A stretch of 48,973 nt of DNA from Clostridium frigoris (GCF_018861865.1 NZ_JAHLDV010000024.1:1-48973), one strand, 5' to 3'; shown: positions 18,287 to 27,661, numbered from the stretch's first letter. The notes: a model not told the origin generated them from the letters alone. Made by a program: numbers and translations.

Positions 18287-18300
18287 GTAACTTATGTTAC
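18287..18300. promoter_or_regulatory. Palindrome GTAAC-N4-GTTAC upstream of hemerythrin
   Basis: On the minus strand it reads GTAACATAAGTTAC and lies four bases upstream of a possible -35 TTATAT, which is 17 bases from TATTAT. That is an activator position. The symmetry suits a Crp/Fnr-family dimer, possibly the neighbouring regulator; this is inference. Confidence 0.5.
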
Positions 18301-18311
18301 AAAATTTTAAA

Positions 18312-18356
18312 ATAAAAAATAAACCTAAAAGCTTTTAATTGCATTTAGGTTTATTT
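18312..18356 (-). terminator. Terminator of the Crp/Fnr gene
   Basis: On the minus strand AAATAAACCTAAA pairs with TTTAGGTTTATTT, followed by a T-rich run. Confidence 0.8.
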
Positions 18357-18363
18357 GAAATTA

Positions 18364-19074
18364 TTATTCTACATATGATCTCAACATATCTATTTGTTTT
18401 ATAATTAGTACTTTGTTGCCCTTAAGACTAATAATACCTAGTTCTTCAAATATACTGAGTTTTCTACTTATGGTTTCTCTTATGACTCCAACATAATTCG
18501 CCATCTCTTCTCTATTAATAGGTAAGTTGATCTTAAGACCTTGATTAACAGGGGCACCATACTTTTCTCCAAATTCTAAAAGCATAAATGCAATTCTTAT
18601 TTCTGCATCATTAGTAGCCAGATTTTGAGCAAGATTTTCAGTTTGAGTTAGACGTTTTGAAATAACTTGTAATAACTTTAAGGATATTTTCGGGTTACTC
18701 ATGATAATTCTATCCATATCTTGTTTGGTTAATGTACATATCTTAACATTTGATATAGCATAAGCATCAAAATTATATATTTCATCATTACTAAATAGGC
18801 TTAATTCTCCAAAGAAATCACCACTAGTGAAGATATGAACTATTTGCTGCTTGCCTTCTTTTGTTAACTTAGATATTTTTACTTGACCTTCATTAATAAT
18901 AAACAAGGTATCTGATTTTGCGCCAAGACTACAGAGCATGTCTCCTTTTTTATAGACTTTATGTCCTGTCATGTCAACAATTTTTGCAAGTTCATCGTCA
19001 GATAGAAATGAAAAAATCGGCACTTTTTTAGCACACAGGCTATGATTACAATTTCCACAACTACAATCTTCCAT
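18364..19074 (-). CDS. Crp/Fnr-family regulator with Cys-rich N-terminus
   Basis: 236 residues from the ATG at 19074, which follows AGGTGAT; a GTG three codons upstream overlaps that site. The N-terminus MEDCSCGNCNHSLCAKKVPIF gives four Cys before the cyclic-nucleotide-like beta-roll, as in Fnr proteins that may hold an Fe-S cluster. The sensor domain runs to about 150 (GDFFGELSLFS). A winged helix with INREEMANYVGVIRETISRK as recognition helix follows. It probably activates O2/NO stress genes such as the flanking hemerythrin and flavodiiron gene. HcpR-like function is possible given the hcp-like remnants nearby. Confidence 0.85.
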   Translation of the reverse strand: MEDCSCGNCNHSLCAKKVPIFSFLSDDELAKIVDMTGHKVYKKGDMLCSLGAKSDTLFIINEGQVKISKLTKEGKQQIVHIFTSGDFFGELSLFSNDEIYNFDAYAISNVKICTLTKQDMDRIIMSNPKISLKLLQVISKRLTQTENLAQNLATNDAEIRIAFMLLEFGEKYGAPVNQGLKINLPINREEMANYVGVIRETISRKLSIFEELGIISLKGNKVLIIKQIDMLRSYVE

Positions 19075-19160
19075 ATATATCACCTACCGTTTATTATAAT
19101 AACATTTTTAATTTATTGTGGTCAAATAATAATAAATATATTCTCTTAATATTTTCATTT

Positions 19161-19176
19161 TGTGATTTGAATCATA
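19161..19176. promoter_or_regulatory. Crp/Fnr-like site upstream of the flavodiiron gene
   Basis: TGTGA-N6-TCATA is a near-symmetric half-site pair of the Crp/Fnr type (consensus TGTGA-N6-TCACA), 118 bp before the gene and between it and the divergent regulator. Confidence 0.35.
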
Positions 19177-19293
19177 TTTTTAAAATCAAAACAATTATAG
19201 AATGAGGTTATAGGAAAGCGACAACGTGTGAGAATAAATTAAAATATAAAATAAATAAAAATATAAAATAAATTAATTTAGGAGGAATACATT

Positions 19294-20525
19294 ATGAGTA
19301 AAAAAGTTATGCTAGGTGAAGATATCTATTGGGTTGGTAAGGTCGATGATAGGGATGTACCTTTTCATAGATTAACATTAACTAAAGGGACAACTTATAA
19401 TAGTTATTTATTAATGACGCAGAAACCTACAGTAATAGATACTGTTGATATGAGCTTTGGACGTGAATTTGTAGAAAATTTAAAAAGTATAGTTGAACTT
19501 GAAAAGATTGAATATATTGTAATTAATCATACTGAACCTGATCATTCTGGTGCACTAGGAAGCTTGGCGGCTAAAGCAAAAATGCTGTAATTGTATGTAC
19601 AGGGCTGGCTGTAGATCAACTCAAGGAAATGTATAAACTTCATAACAGAGAATTCCTAATTGTAGGGGATGGAGATACTCTTGATATAGGAGGTAAAACA
19701 CTAAAATTTATAGAAACACCTTATCTTCATACAGCGGAGACAATGATAACTTATTGCATCGATGACAAAATTTTATTTCCTTGTGATATATTTAGTACTC
19801 ACGTAGCAAATTATGAGTATTTTAATGATATGGCAAAAGAGGACATAAATGCTGATTATATTGGATATTATAAATTGATAATGCACCCTCATAGAAGATA
19901 TGTTCAAAATATGATTGAGAAAATCAGAAATTTAGATATAAAGATGATAGCACCATCTCATGGATTTATAATTAGGGATAAGGTTCAGAGTTTTATAGAT
20001 ATTTATGATGACATGAGTAAAAATATAGAGATAGATAAAAAAGCATTAGTTCTTTATTCTACTATGACAGGTAGGACAAAAAAGATTGCTACTATTATTA
20101 AGGAAGAATTTGAAAATCAAAATATACACTCTGAAATTATGGATGTAAATAAAATACCAAAAGAAGAAGTAATGAAAGCTATAGATGAAGCAGACGTAAT
20201 TTTCTTTGGAAGTTCTACAAAGTATGCAGACATTATTGGAAATATGGAAGAGATACTAAAAAGTCTTAGTGATTTAAACCTAGGAAACAAGATAGGGGCA
20301 GCATTTGGTTCTTATGGTTGGAGTGGAGAAGCTATAGAAGTAGTTCAGGATTATTTGAAGAGGACTGATATTAAAGTTTTAAGTACCTCGGATGTGATTA
20401 AGTCTACTGGTATGATCGATATAGAGTTCCCGATAAGAATTAAGTTTTCACCAAGTATTAACAATATAAAGAGTATTGAAAGTGCAGTTATTTATACCGC
20501 TGATTTATTACTTAGTATAATATAA
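19294..20525 (+). pseudogene. fprA: Flavodiiron protein gene with a one-base frameshift
   Basis: Flavodiiron proteins reduce O2 to water or NO to N2O using a di-iron metallo-beta-lactamase domain and an FMN flavodoxin domain. The first 98 codons include the metal motif NHTEPDHSG, then run into TAA at 19588. Adding one A to the A5 run at 19579-19583 continues NAVIVCTGLAVDQLKEMYK straight into the second frame (19629 on), which has the rest of the lactamase domain and the flavodoxin loop YSTMTGRTKK. The repaired product is about 410 residues, full length. Either a real mutation or a homopolymer read error. Confidence 0.9.
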
Positions 20526-20534
20526 AATTATTAG

Positions 20535-20693
20535 GAAGTTAAAGAAATACTTGTGGGATTTAGATATATTGCAACTTTGAATCATGCTGAAATAATAGTT
20601 AATGTAGGCAAAATTAGACACTTATTATTAATCCAAGGATGCTATGGTGCAAGAGCAGGAAGGCTGTTTCTAAATGTATTTAAATATATTTAG
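20535..20693 (+). pseudogene. hcp: Fragment of hybrid-cluster protein (hydroxylamine reductase)
   Basis: A 52-codon frame directly after fprA, with no start codon. It includes ATLNHAEII and then GKIRHLLLIQGCYGARAGR. These match two separated conserved segments of Hcp: TFNHAEIL and the later GKIRHF..GGCDGA..GR..Y that ligates the hybrid cluster. The spacer between them is missing, and CD has become CY. It is a decayed internal remnant. Confidence 0.65.
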
Positions 20694-20710
20694 AAATAGC
20701 TTTATTTTTG
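20663..20710 (+). terminator. Terminator after fprA and the hcp remnant
   Basis: GCTGTTTCTAAATGTATTT pairs with AAATATATTTAGAAATAGC (two non-Watson-Crick positions), followed by TTTATTTTTG. Confidence 0.75.
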
Positions 20711-20973
20711 TATACTTTAGTATCACTATACGATAAAATAAGGTGTGTAGTATTTTACCAAAACATAGATTTAGCGTTTGATAAAATACTAGAGTATAAG
20801 TGCTTTTATTATTATAAATTTGTATGTTACGAGAGTATACGATTGCTTAAAAATCAAATAAATATATAATTTTATTAACGACCACGAAGGTTGATTTCTG
20901 TATATCAGTTATTAATTTTTGTGCTTTTATTTTTTGAGGATTTTAAAGAAGGCTAATTTGAAGGAGAAACCAA
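20711..20973 (+). other. Intergenic leader before cbiQ
   Basis: This region has an inverted repeat (AGTATTTTA at 20750, TAAAATACT further on) and no coding frame. I searched for cobalamin and NiCo riboswitch motifs and saw none. GAAGGAG precedes cbiQ. Confidence 0.4.
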
Positions 20974-21927
20974 ATGGATTCGAAAAATCAAGTGCCGGAT
21001 TGGCTGTTGAATAGTGGAGAGATAGGCATGTGCCCATGTGCGTGTATTGGTAAAAGGAAGAAAGGTAGTTTTTTAGAAAAGACTATTAATGGTATTGCTA
21101 AACTTTTAAAGGAAGTTATCTTTTTTGAAGATATAGCCTTTCAAAAGGGATTTTTACAAAAGTTAGATCCAAGAATAAAAGTAATATCTTTAGTTGTATT
21201 AATATTAACATCTACTTTAATTCATAATGTACTGATATTAACCATTCTTTATTTAATATCATGTATTTTAGCTAAAATCTCACATGTCTCATTAAGATTA
21301 TATTTTAAACGAATATGGTTAATTACGCCACTTTTTACGGGAGTTGCTGTATTGCCATCAATTTTTAATTTTGTAAGACCCGGAACTACTTTAATTTCAC
21401 TTATAGATTTTGGTCATCAAGTACATTTGGGTCCATTAATATTTCCGTCTGTTCTGACGATTACATCACAAGGGGTATCAGGTGCTATTTTGCTAATAGT
21501 CAGGGTTGGGGTTACGGTTTCTTTAGCTTTTTTATTTACGACTACAACAAGGTGGGCTAATTTGCTAAAGGCATTAAGAATTTTGCTTTTACCAAAAATA
21601 TTTATTACAACACTTGAGATGTGTTATAGATATATATTTATATTATTAAATATTACAACAGATATGTTTGTTGCGAGAAAGAGTAGAACGTTTAGTAAAA
21701 CATCCTCAAAAGAGGGGCGTCATTTCGTATCTAATGCCATAGGAAGTCTCTTTGGCAAAAGTTATGCTTTAAGTGAAGAAATATATGGAGCTATGCTATC
21801 GAGGGGGTATAAAGGCGAGCCTGTTATTATGAACAGATTTCGTTTTACTTTACTTGATTTCCAATGGCTTTTAGGTGTCATAATTTGTGTCTTAGTAGCT
21901 TTTGGAGGTGAAATTATTCTTGGATAG
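20974..21927 (+). CDS. cbiQ: Energy-coupling factor transmembrane protein CbiQ (cobalt/nickel)
   Basis: 317 residues, the T component of an ECF importer. A 55-residue N-terminal extension with MCPCACIGKRKKGSF precedes the usual core, which starts at LDPRIKVISLVV and has about five transmembrane helices. AMLSRGYKG near residue 275 is the family's coupling motif to the ATPase. The Cys-rich extension is found in clostridial CbiQ proteins and may bind metal. cbiO overlaps its stop codon. Confidence 0.9.
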   Translation: MDSKNQVPDWLLNSGEIGMCPCACIGKRKKGSFLEKTINGIAKLLKEVIFFEDIAFQKGFLQKLDPRIKVISLVVLILTSTLIHNVLILTILYLISCILAKISHVSLRLYFKRIWLITPLFTGVAVLPSIFNFVRPGTTLISLIDFGHQVHLGPLIFPSVLTITSQGVSGAILLIVRVGVTVSLAFLFTTTTRWANLLKALRILLLPKIFITTLEMCYRYIFILLNITTDMFVARKSRTFSKTSSKEGRHFVSNAIGSLFGKSYALSEEIYGAMLSRGYKGEPVIMNRFRFTLLDFQWLLGVIICVLVAFGGEIILG

Positions 21928-22735
21928 GGAAAAAGTAATGGAACTTCGCGATGTATCATTTGAATATATGCCTAGTGAAATGGTACTTAAGGATATAAAT
22001 TTAGATATTTATAGTGGTGAAAAGGTAGTTATTTTAGGGGCTAATGGGTCAGGTAAATCTTCACTTTTAAAGATTCTTAATGGCTTAATATTCCCAAGTA
22101 AAGGGAAATATAGCGCTTTTGGTCAACTTGTTACGGAAGAAACATTAAATGATGAACAGTTTGCACAGGCTTTTCGTCAAAGAATTGGGTTTATATTTCA
22201 AAATTCCGATGCACAATTATTTTCTACAAATGTATGGGAAGAAATAGCTTTTGGTCCTTTACAAATGAAGTTTAACGTTAAGGAAGTAGAAGAGAGGGTT
22301 AATGAAGTTATTAGAATGCTTGAACTAGAATCGTTGAAAGATAGGCCGCCTTATAGATTAAGTGGTGGTGAGAAAAAGAAGGTAGCTATTGCATCTGTAT
22401 TATCAATAAATCCAAAAATTTTGATATTGGATGAACCTACCAATGGCTTGGATCCACGAAGTCAAAGGTGGCTAATAAATCTATTAGTAGAGCTTAATAA
22501 TGCAGGTAAAACTTTAATTACATGTACTCATAATCTGGACATTGTTTACGAAATAGCAGATAGGGTGATAGTTTTTAATGAAGATCATAAAATTGTTGCT
22601 AGTGGTACGCCGAAAGATATATTATCCAATAAAGAATTATTACTTTCTGTAAATCTTATAGATGAGCATTATCATAGTCATCTTCATGTAAGTGATAAAA
22701 GTATGCAGCATGATCATTATCACAGTCATGAATAA
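21920..22735 (+). CDS. cbiO: Cobalt/nickel ECF ATPase CbiO
   Basis: 271 residues from TTG 21920, which lies eight bases after GGAGGTGA and overlaps the cbiQ stop. Walker A GANGSGKSS, Q-loop FQNSDAQLF, signature LSGGEKKK and Walker B ILILDEPTNGLD are all intact. The C-terminus is His-rich (DEHYHSHLHVSD, then HDHYHSHE), eight His in the last 24 residues, which could bind the transported metal. A later in-frame ATG at 21938 is a weaker start. It powers CbiQ-CbiM. Confidence 0.93.
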   Translation: MDREKVMELRDVSFEYMPSEMVLKDINLDIYSGEKVVILGANGSGKSSLLKILNGLIFPSKGKYSAFGQLVTEETLNDEQFAQAFRQRIGFIFQNSDAQLFSTNVWEEIAFGPLQMKFNVKEVEERVNEVIRMLELESLKDRPPYRLSGGEKKKVAIASVLSINPKILILDEPTNGLDPRSQRWLINLLVELNNAGKTLITCTHNLDIVYEIADRVIVFNEDHKIVASGTPKDILSNKELLLSVNLIDEHYHSHLHVSDKSMQHDHYHSHE

Positions 22736-22753
22736 TTTTAAGGAGGAGATATT

Positions 22754-23794
22754 ATGCACATACCTGATGGATATTTAAGTCCTCAAACATGTCTGGTACT
22801 CGGAACTGTAGCAGTTCCAATAATAGGAATAGCGGCTATAAAGTTAAAGAAGACATTAAAGGATAAGCAAGTTCCACTACTGGCAGTTGGAGCAGCTTTT
22901 TCGTTTACAATTATGATGTACAATGTACCAATACCAGATGGGACTACAGCGCATGCGGTAGGAGCTTCACTACTTGCCATAATTTTAGGCCCTTGGGCTG
23001 CCGTAGTTGGAGTGAGTATTGCACTTATAATTCAAGCGTTTTTCTTTGGAGATGGTGGAATTCTTACATTAGGGGCTAATATTTTCAACATGGCATTTGT
23101 GATGCCGTTTGTAAGTTATTATATATATAAGTTAATATCAGGTAAATCTGAGATTTCATCAAAACGTAGATTTATTGGTTCAATTATAGCAGGATATTTA
23201 GCAATTAATATTGGAGCTTTGTTTACTGGAATTGAACTTGGGCTTCAGCCATTATTATTTCATAAACTCGATGGTACTCCATTGTATGCACCATACACTT
23301 TGATGCAAACACTTCCAGCTATGATGTTTGCACATCTTGCAATAGCAGGACCTGTTGAAGGAGTAGTAACAGGACTTGTAGTAAAATATATGCAAAAATC
23401 GAATCCTGCCATGCTTATGATTTATCCACCTAAAAAAATTTTAACTGAAAAATCGCAGACGATAGGTAGTTTAAAGAACTATTGGTATATTTTGATAACT
23501 TTAATTGTTTTTACGCCGCTTGGATTATTAGCTAAGGGGACTGCTTTTGGTGAATGGTCTATTGTTGATTTAAAATCAACACTTGGATTTATACCAGAGG
23601 GAATGGCAAAACTTTCTGATAAATGGAATTTTATGTTGCCGGATTATTCTGTGCCAGGATTTGGTGATAATTTCTTTAAGTCATCTTTAGGGTACATATT
23701 TTGTGCAATTGTTGCTTTAATAATAATATTAGCTATAACTGGAATTATAAGCTTTCTGCAAAAAAGAAAAAATGCTGCTGATAATGTTAATTAA
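22754..23794 (+). CDS. cbiM: Cobalt/nickel ECF substrate component CbiM with C-terminal PDGLE-like domain
   Basis: 346 residues. MHIPDGYLSP is the diagnostic N-terminus, whose Met1 amine and His2 coordinate the metal. About six helices follow to residue 215. The C-terminal 110 residues, with a helix each side of an extracytoplasmic loop, correspond to the CbiN/PDGLE-type accessory part fused in place of a separate CbiN. An AAGGAGG precedes the ATG. The order Q-O-M and short spacings show one operon. Confidence 0.93.
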   Translation: MHIPDGYLSPQTCLVLGTVAVPIIGIAAIKLKKTLKDKQVPLLAVGAAFSFTIMMYNVPIPDGTTAHAVGASLLAIILGPWAAVVGVSIALIIQAFFFGDGGILTLGANIFNMAFVMPFVSYYIYKLISGKSEISSKRRFIGSIIAGYLAINIGALFTGIELGLQPLLFHKLDGTPLYAPYTLMQTLPAMMFAHLAIAGPVEGVVTGLVVKYMQKSNPAMLMIYPPKKILTEKSQTIGSLKNYWYILITLIVFTPLGLLAKGTAFGEWSIVDLKSTLGFIPEGMAKLSDKWNFMLPDYSVPGFGDNFFKSSLGYIFCAIVALIIILAITGIISFLQKRKNAADNVN

Positions 23795-23808
23795 TCATAT
23801 TATTTAAT

Positions 23809-23852
23809 AAAGGAAAGGGTAAATGTTAAAATAAACATTTACCCTTTCCTTT
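23809..23852. terminator. Bidirectional terminator between cbiM and the PBP gene
   Basis: A perfect 19-bp stem, AAAGGAAAGGGTAAATGTT with its complement, and a 6-base loop. It can serve both convergent genes. Confidence 0.85.
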
Positions 23853-23894
23853 TAATGAAATATTGCTAATTAGCACTTGTTTTAGATTCGTATT

Positions 23895-26321
23895 TTATTT
23901 AGGTTTATTTATGGTAGTTCCATTACCGGTACCAGTATCAGTACCGGTGTCAGTACCAGTACCAGTACCAGTATCAGTACCGGTTCCATTTCCAGTACCG
24001 GTTCCATTTCCAGTACTGGTTCCATTTCCAGTACCGGTTCCGGTACCAGTACCAGTTCCAGTTTCAGTACCAGTACTGGTTACAGTACCAGTACCAGTAC
24101 CATTGCCGGTGTCAGTTCCATTATTTTTGGTAGGTGTATTTCCTTTTAAAGGTTTTTCTAAATTAGATTTTTTAGTAGTATTTTTCTGATTGTCATTTAG
24201 ATTATTTTTAGTTGTATTATTTGATTGATAGTTATCGTCGCTTTTTAAGTTGCTACCATTTGGGTTTAGATCAATATATAACGTATCCATTAATACTCCA
24301 TTTCTATTAACTACTGTACTAGGGCGAGTGAAATCTTTTTGAACTAAACCTTGATGTAGATATTCCATATATTCTTTCCATATATGCCCTGGTTCATTAG
24401 CGCCAAACATGTTCTGCGCAGCTGGTGTATCATCTCCTACCCATACAGAGGTTGTATAGTAGGGAGTATATCCTATAAACCAACAGTCTTTAGATTGATC
24501 AGTAGTTCCTGTTTTGCCTGCGGCATAAGGATAGTTACTAAGGGATAAACCATTTCCGGTTGAATAACTTTCAGTTAATACACTCTTTAAAGTATCAGTC
24601 ATAAGGTAAGAGGCACCGCTATCATACACTTTAGTTTGCTTATATTTATTAACAAATAATACTTGATTAGTTACTGTGTTAGTTATTTTACGCACGTTAG
24701 TTGGTTCTATGAAAGTGCCATTTCTTGAAAGGGTTGAATATCCCGAAGCCATTTCAACAGAAGTAACGCCCTTTGTAAAACCACCTATTGCAACTACAGG
24801 ATATTCCTCTGGGGTTATATATTTGAAATCCATATTTTGCAAATATTTAAGCGATTTCTTTACACCATAGTCTTTTACTAGTCTAACTGGAATGGTGTTT
24901 ATAGATATATCAAGCGCATATTTTAAAGATACAGAGCCACGGAATATAAAATCATCATTATTTACTTTATCTATTGGTTCATCTATATATGCACTTGCTG
25001 GGATATATCCTCTTTCAAATGCAGGAGTATATGCTATTAATGGTTTTATAGAAGAACCTGGCTGTCTTACCCCTAAAAATGCTCTATTAAAAGTATTACC
25101 ATTTTGACTTCTGCCTCCAACTATAGCTACAACTTCTCCTGTATTATTGTCTATTGTGACACTTGCACCTTGCTTTTTATATAAACCAGTGGTCTGATTT
25201 AATTGTGTATAATTTGCGAGTTTATTATCAACTACACTTTGTAATTTTTCTTGCTTTGAAGTATCAATAGATGTATCTATTCTATATCTACCACTAAGAA
25301 GAATTATTTCTTTTTTATTATATTCATCTTGATACTTATCAAAATAAGTTTTGCTATCATTATCATTACTAAAAGAATATCTTAAAACAAAACCATCTTG
25401 CTCCATTAATTTTAGTGTTGCATTGTAAACGGCATATTGAACACTGTAATCCATAGGTGTTGTTTTTACATAAGGTTTTACATTTAATTTAATTACCTCT
25501 GCTTTTGCATTATTAAATTCAATTTGTGATATTTTACCCAAGCTTAACATTTTATCTAAAACTAAATCTCTTCGATTTATTGCATTGCCCATGTGTTTAA
25601 TAGGGTTATAGTAAGATGGATTGTTAGGTATTGACGCAAGCATAGCTATTTGTGAAACATCTAAGTCTCTGTTGTTTTTTTGAAAGTAAAATTGTGACGC
25701 ACTTTCAATGCTATAACAGCCATTACCGTAGTTTACGTTGTTTACATAGAATTCTAATATTTGTGCTTTGGAATATTTTTTTTCTAAATCTAGTGATATA
25801 ACAGATTCTTCTAATTTTCTCCATATAGTTACATCAAATGTAAGAAATACATTTCTTGCTAATTGTTGCGTTATTGTAGAACCACCTTGAAGTACTGCTC
25901 CTTTGGATTTTATATATACCCAGATGGATCTTCTTATACCTTTATAATCTATTCCATTATGTTCATAAAACCTCTCATCTTCAATTGAAGTAACAGCTTG
26001 GCTTATATATGGATTTAAGTCTGCATCTTTTGTGTAATAATATGAGTTAGTTTTAAATTCTTTTAATAGAAGACCATTATTATCGTAAACTTGTGTTGGT
26101 TTTCTGGTATTAAAAGCAGTTTCGTTTATATTTTGGGCTATGTTGTTACCGGCTACAATTGTTGATTTTATTTTGGCATTATATTTAAGGTAAATATATC
26201 CTGAGGCTGCTGTAGCTGATATGAATATTACAATGAAAAATATCAATAAAACTTTAACAATTCTTTTCCAAAGTTTCTTTTTAGTCGTTGTTGTTTCTAT
26301 GATTTCTGCATTATCATTCAT
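23895..26321 (-). CDS. Class A penicillin-binding protein with Gly-Thr repeat tail
   Basis: 808 residues, bifunctional peptidoglycan glycosyltransferase and transpeptidase (PBP1A family). One transmembrane helix spans about 20-40. The GT51 domain has [12 protein letters not shown] and [12 protein letters not shown]. The transpeptidase has SSIKP (active Ser) and KTGTT. After about residue 700 a low-complexity linker leads to some 65 residues made of T-G, N-G, D-G and S-G dipeptides, then INKPK. The tail is extracytoplasmic, unrelated to catalysis, and encoded by a hexamer repeat. The gene follows AAGGAGG, and the leader contains a terminator-like hairpin. Confidence 0.95.
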   Translation of the reverse strand: MNDNAEIIETTTTKKKLWKRIVKVLLIFFIVIFISATAASGYIYLKYNAKIKSTIVAGNNIAQNINETAFNTRKPTQVYDNNGLLLKEFKTNSYYYTKDADLNPYISQAVTSIEDERFYEHNGIDYKGIRRSIWVYIKSKGAVLQGGSTITQQLARNVFLTFDVTIWRKLEESVISLDLEKKYSKAQILEFYVNNVNYGNGCYSIESASQFYFQKNNRDLDVSQIAMLASIPNNPSYYNPIKHMGNAINRRDLVLDKMLSLGKISQIEFNNAKAEVIKLNVKPYVKTTPMDYSVQYAVYNATLKLMEQDGFVLRYSFSNDNDSKTYFDKYQDEYNKKEIILLSGRYRIDTSIDTSKQEKLQSVVDNKLANYTQLNQTTGLYKKQGASVTIDNNTGEVVAIVGGRSQNGNTFNRAFLGVRQPGSSIKPLIAYTPAFERGYIPASAYIDEPIDKVNNDDFIFRGSVSLKYALDISINTIPVRLVKDYGVKKSLKYLQNMDFKYITPEEYPVVAIGGFTKGVTSVEMASGYSTLSRNGTFIEPTNVRKITNTVTNQVLFVNKYKQTKVYDSGASYLMTDTLKSVLTESYSTGNGLSLSNYPYAAGKTGTTDQSKDCWFIGYTPYYTTSVWVGDDTPAAQNMFGANEPGHIWKEYMEYLHQGLVQKDFTRPSTVVNRNGVLMDTLYIDLNPNGSNLKSDDNYQSNNTTKNNLNDNQKNTTKKSNLEKPLKGNTPTKNNGTDTGNGTGTGTVTSTGTETGTGTGTGTGTGNGTSTGNGTGTGNGTGTDTGTGTGTDTGTDTGTGNGTTINKPK
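23923..24117. repeat. Hexanucleotide repeat tract inside the PBP gene
   Basis: About 195 bp built from variants of a 6-bp unit (ACCGGT/ACCAGT/TCAGTA on the plus strand), encoding Xaa-Gly-Thr-Gly dipeptides. A 12-bp variant (GGTTCCATTTCC) recurs three times. Such tracts change length by slippage. Confidence 0.9.
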
Positions 26322-26349
26322 TAATATTTCCTCCTTTTTTTTATTCTAC

Positions 26350-26464
26350 AAAAAAGAAATTGTCCAGGGGAAGGCCTTGGACGACTATAATTTTCGTATA
26401 CACAATGGAGGTAGCATTTTGTGTAATGTGTTTTTGACCGAGTAGCAAAGGATATTTAGTCGTC
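26350..26464 (-). promoter_or_regulatory. Attenuator-like leader of the PBP mRNA
   Basis: On the minus strand GACGACTA (26464-26457) pairs with TAGTCGTC (26387-26380), closing a 69-base region with an inner hairpin (26423-26401). The 3' arm overlaps by three bases a terminator hairpin, GTCCAAGG-loop-CCCTGGAC, at 26382-26362. A U-rich run follows immediately. The layout is that of a riboswitch or attenuator with mutually exclusive stems. No known aptamer was recognised. Confidence 0.55.
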
Positions 26465-26574
26465 GCAAATAATTTTCTGTTTTAAAATTTTAAAGTAAGT
26501 ATGAAAAAATATGTATTAATGAAACATCATAAGTCTCTATTATACTATTAATAAACGTTTTAGTTTATGTATTT

Positions 26575-26603
26575 ATAATATAATTATTTTACATTTTTGT
26601 CAA
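26575..26603 (-). promoter_or_regulatory. Sigma-A promoter of the PBP gene
   Basis: On the minus strand: TTGACA, 17 bases, TATTAT. It predicts a leader of about 245 bases that includes the attenuator-like structure. Confidence 0.75.
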
Positions 26604-27112
26604 TAAAATGGTATAAGGCAATTTGTATTCTTTAATTGTTAATGATAATAAAAGAAAAAAATCAATAAAGTCATTTTATTATGAGAATAAAAGATTATAC
26701 TTTATATATAATAGATACCATAATAATACATTATATTATTATTTATATACTAATAATACATAATATGATAAAGTATTTCAACAATAAACCAAATATATTG
26801 TATATGTAAACAAGTTTTAAAGATAGTTGTTTTAAGGAAGCTATAAAATCAGGAATTTTAAATGAAAAACAATTAGATTTAAAAAGTTTCATTAATTGTC
26901 ATTGCTTTAAAATCATATTTAATATAGTTGTTAAAATTTGTATTAATAAGTTCGCTTTGTTCATATTTTATCTCCAGTAATTTGATGCAAATACTTGATT
27001 ATAATAAGAATAAATGTAAGGAGTTATATGCTGAATTATTATAATATATTGTAACATAAATAGTTAAAAAATTACAAAGGATTAAAAAAATTTGGAAATT
27101 AATCAAGAGATA
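26604..27112. other. Gene-free AT-rich stretch with one short coding-like frame
   Basis: The plus-strand frame 26810-26980 reads FKEAIKSGILNEKQLDLKSF near its start and lacks a start codon. It could be a gene remnant; I do not recognise it with confidence. Nothing else is seen. Confidence 0.3.
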
Positions 27113-27141
27113 TTGACATTATAAAAAACATATATTATGAT
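27113..27141 (+). promoter_or_regulatory. Promoter of rubredoxin
   Basis: TTGACA, 17 bases, TATGAT. Confidence 0.65.
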
Positions 27142-27252
27142 GAAATGGAATTAGGTTTATAGGTATATTATTAAAAGAGTGTGGGAAAATAAGTTTGAGA
27201 AAAATCAATGAAAAAAATCATTGAAAAAAATCAATTCGGAGGAGATGTTTTT

Positions 27253-27414
27253 ATGGATAAATATGTTTGTTTGGTATGCGGGTATGAATATGATCCAGAG
27301 GTAGGAGATCCAGATGGCGGAATAGCACCAGGCACTAAGTTTGCAGATATTCCGGAAGATTGGGTTTGCCCACTATGTGGAGTTTCAAAATCAGAGTTTG
27401 AAAAAGTAGAATAA
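27253..27414 (+). CDS. Rubredoxin
   Basis: 53 residues from the ATG at 27253, which follows CGGAGGAGA; an earlier in-frame ATG would add 15 residues with no ribosome site. Two CxxCG knuckles, [19 protein letters not shown] and CPLCGVS, bind one iron. It is a cytoplasmic one-electron carrier that feeds flavodiiron proteins and rubrerythrin, both encoded in this window. Confidence 0.97.
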   Translation: MDKYVCLVCGYEYDPEVGDPDGGIAPGTKFADIPEDWVCPLCGVSKSEFEKVE

Positions 27415-27449
27415 AAATAAAATATAACCAATATAATGTAATCTAATGG

Positions 27450-27489
27450 ACAGGTATATTTAATAAATTATTAAATATACCTGTTTTTT
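27450..27489 (+). terminator. Terminator of rubredoxin
   Basis: ACAGGTATATTTAAT pairs with ATTAAATATACCTGT, then TTTTT. Confidence 0.85.
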
Positions 27490-27661
27490 GTAGTTCACAA
27501 AAGAGAACTAGGGTTTGAAATTTTAAATAATGTTATGTGTTATTAGTAGATTTAATTCGAAATTAAGTATGAGTATGGTTATCAAATGACATTGAAATTG
27601 AGAATCATTTATGATATAGTAAATTGAATTATATATGGTTTTGAGCATTAAGGAGATATAT

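Noticed and set aside
19570-19600. Programmed -1 frameshift in fprA
   Set aside because: The zero-frame codons GCA AAA ATG do not form a proper X-XXY-YYZ heptamer and no stimulating stem or upstream Shine-Dalgarno is seen; an indel in the A run is simpler.
20711-20973. Cobalamin or NiCo riboswitch before cbiQ
   Set aside because: Their conserved sequence blocks were not found.
23923-24117. Repeat tract as a possible CRISPR array
   Set aside because: The units are 6-12 bp, there are no spacers, and the tract codes for a Gly-Thr tail in frame.
23863-24189. Plus-strand ORF rich in Val-Pro repeats
   Set aside because: It is the mirror of the hexamer repeat in the PBP gene and has no ribosome site.
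26810-26980. Short coding-like frame as a real gene
   Set aside because: No start codon or ribosome site, and only the first part looks coding; kept as a possible remnant.
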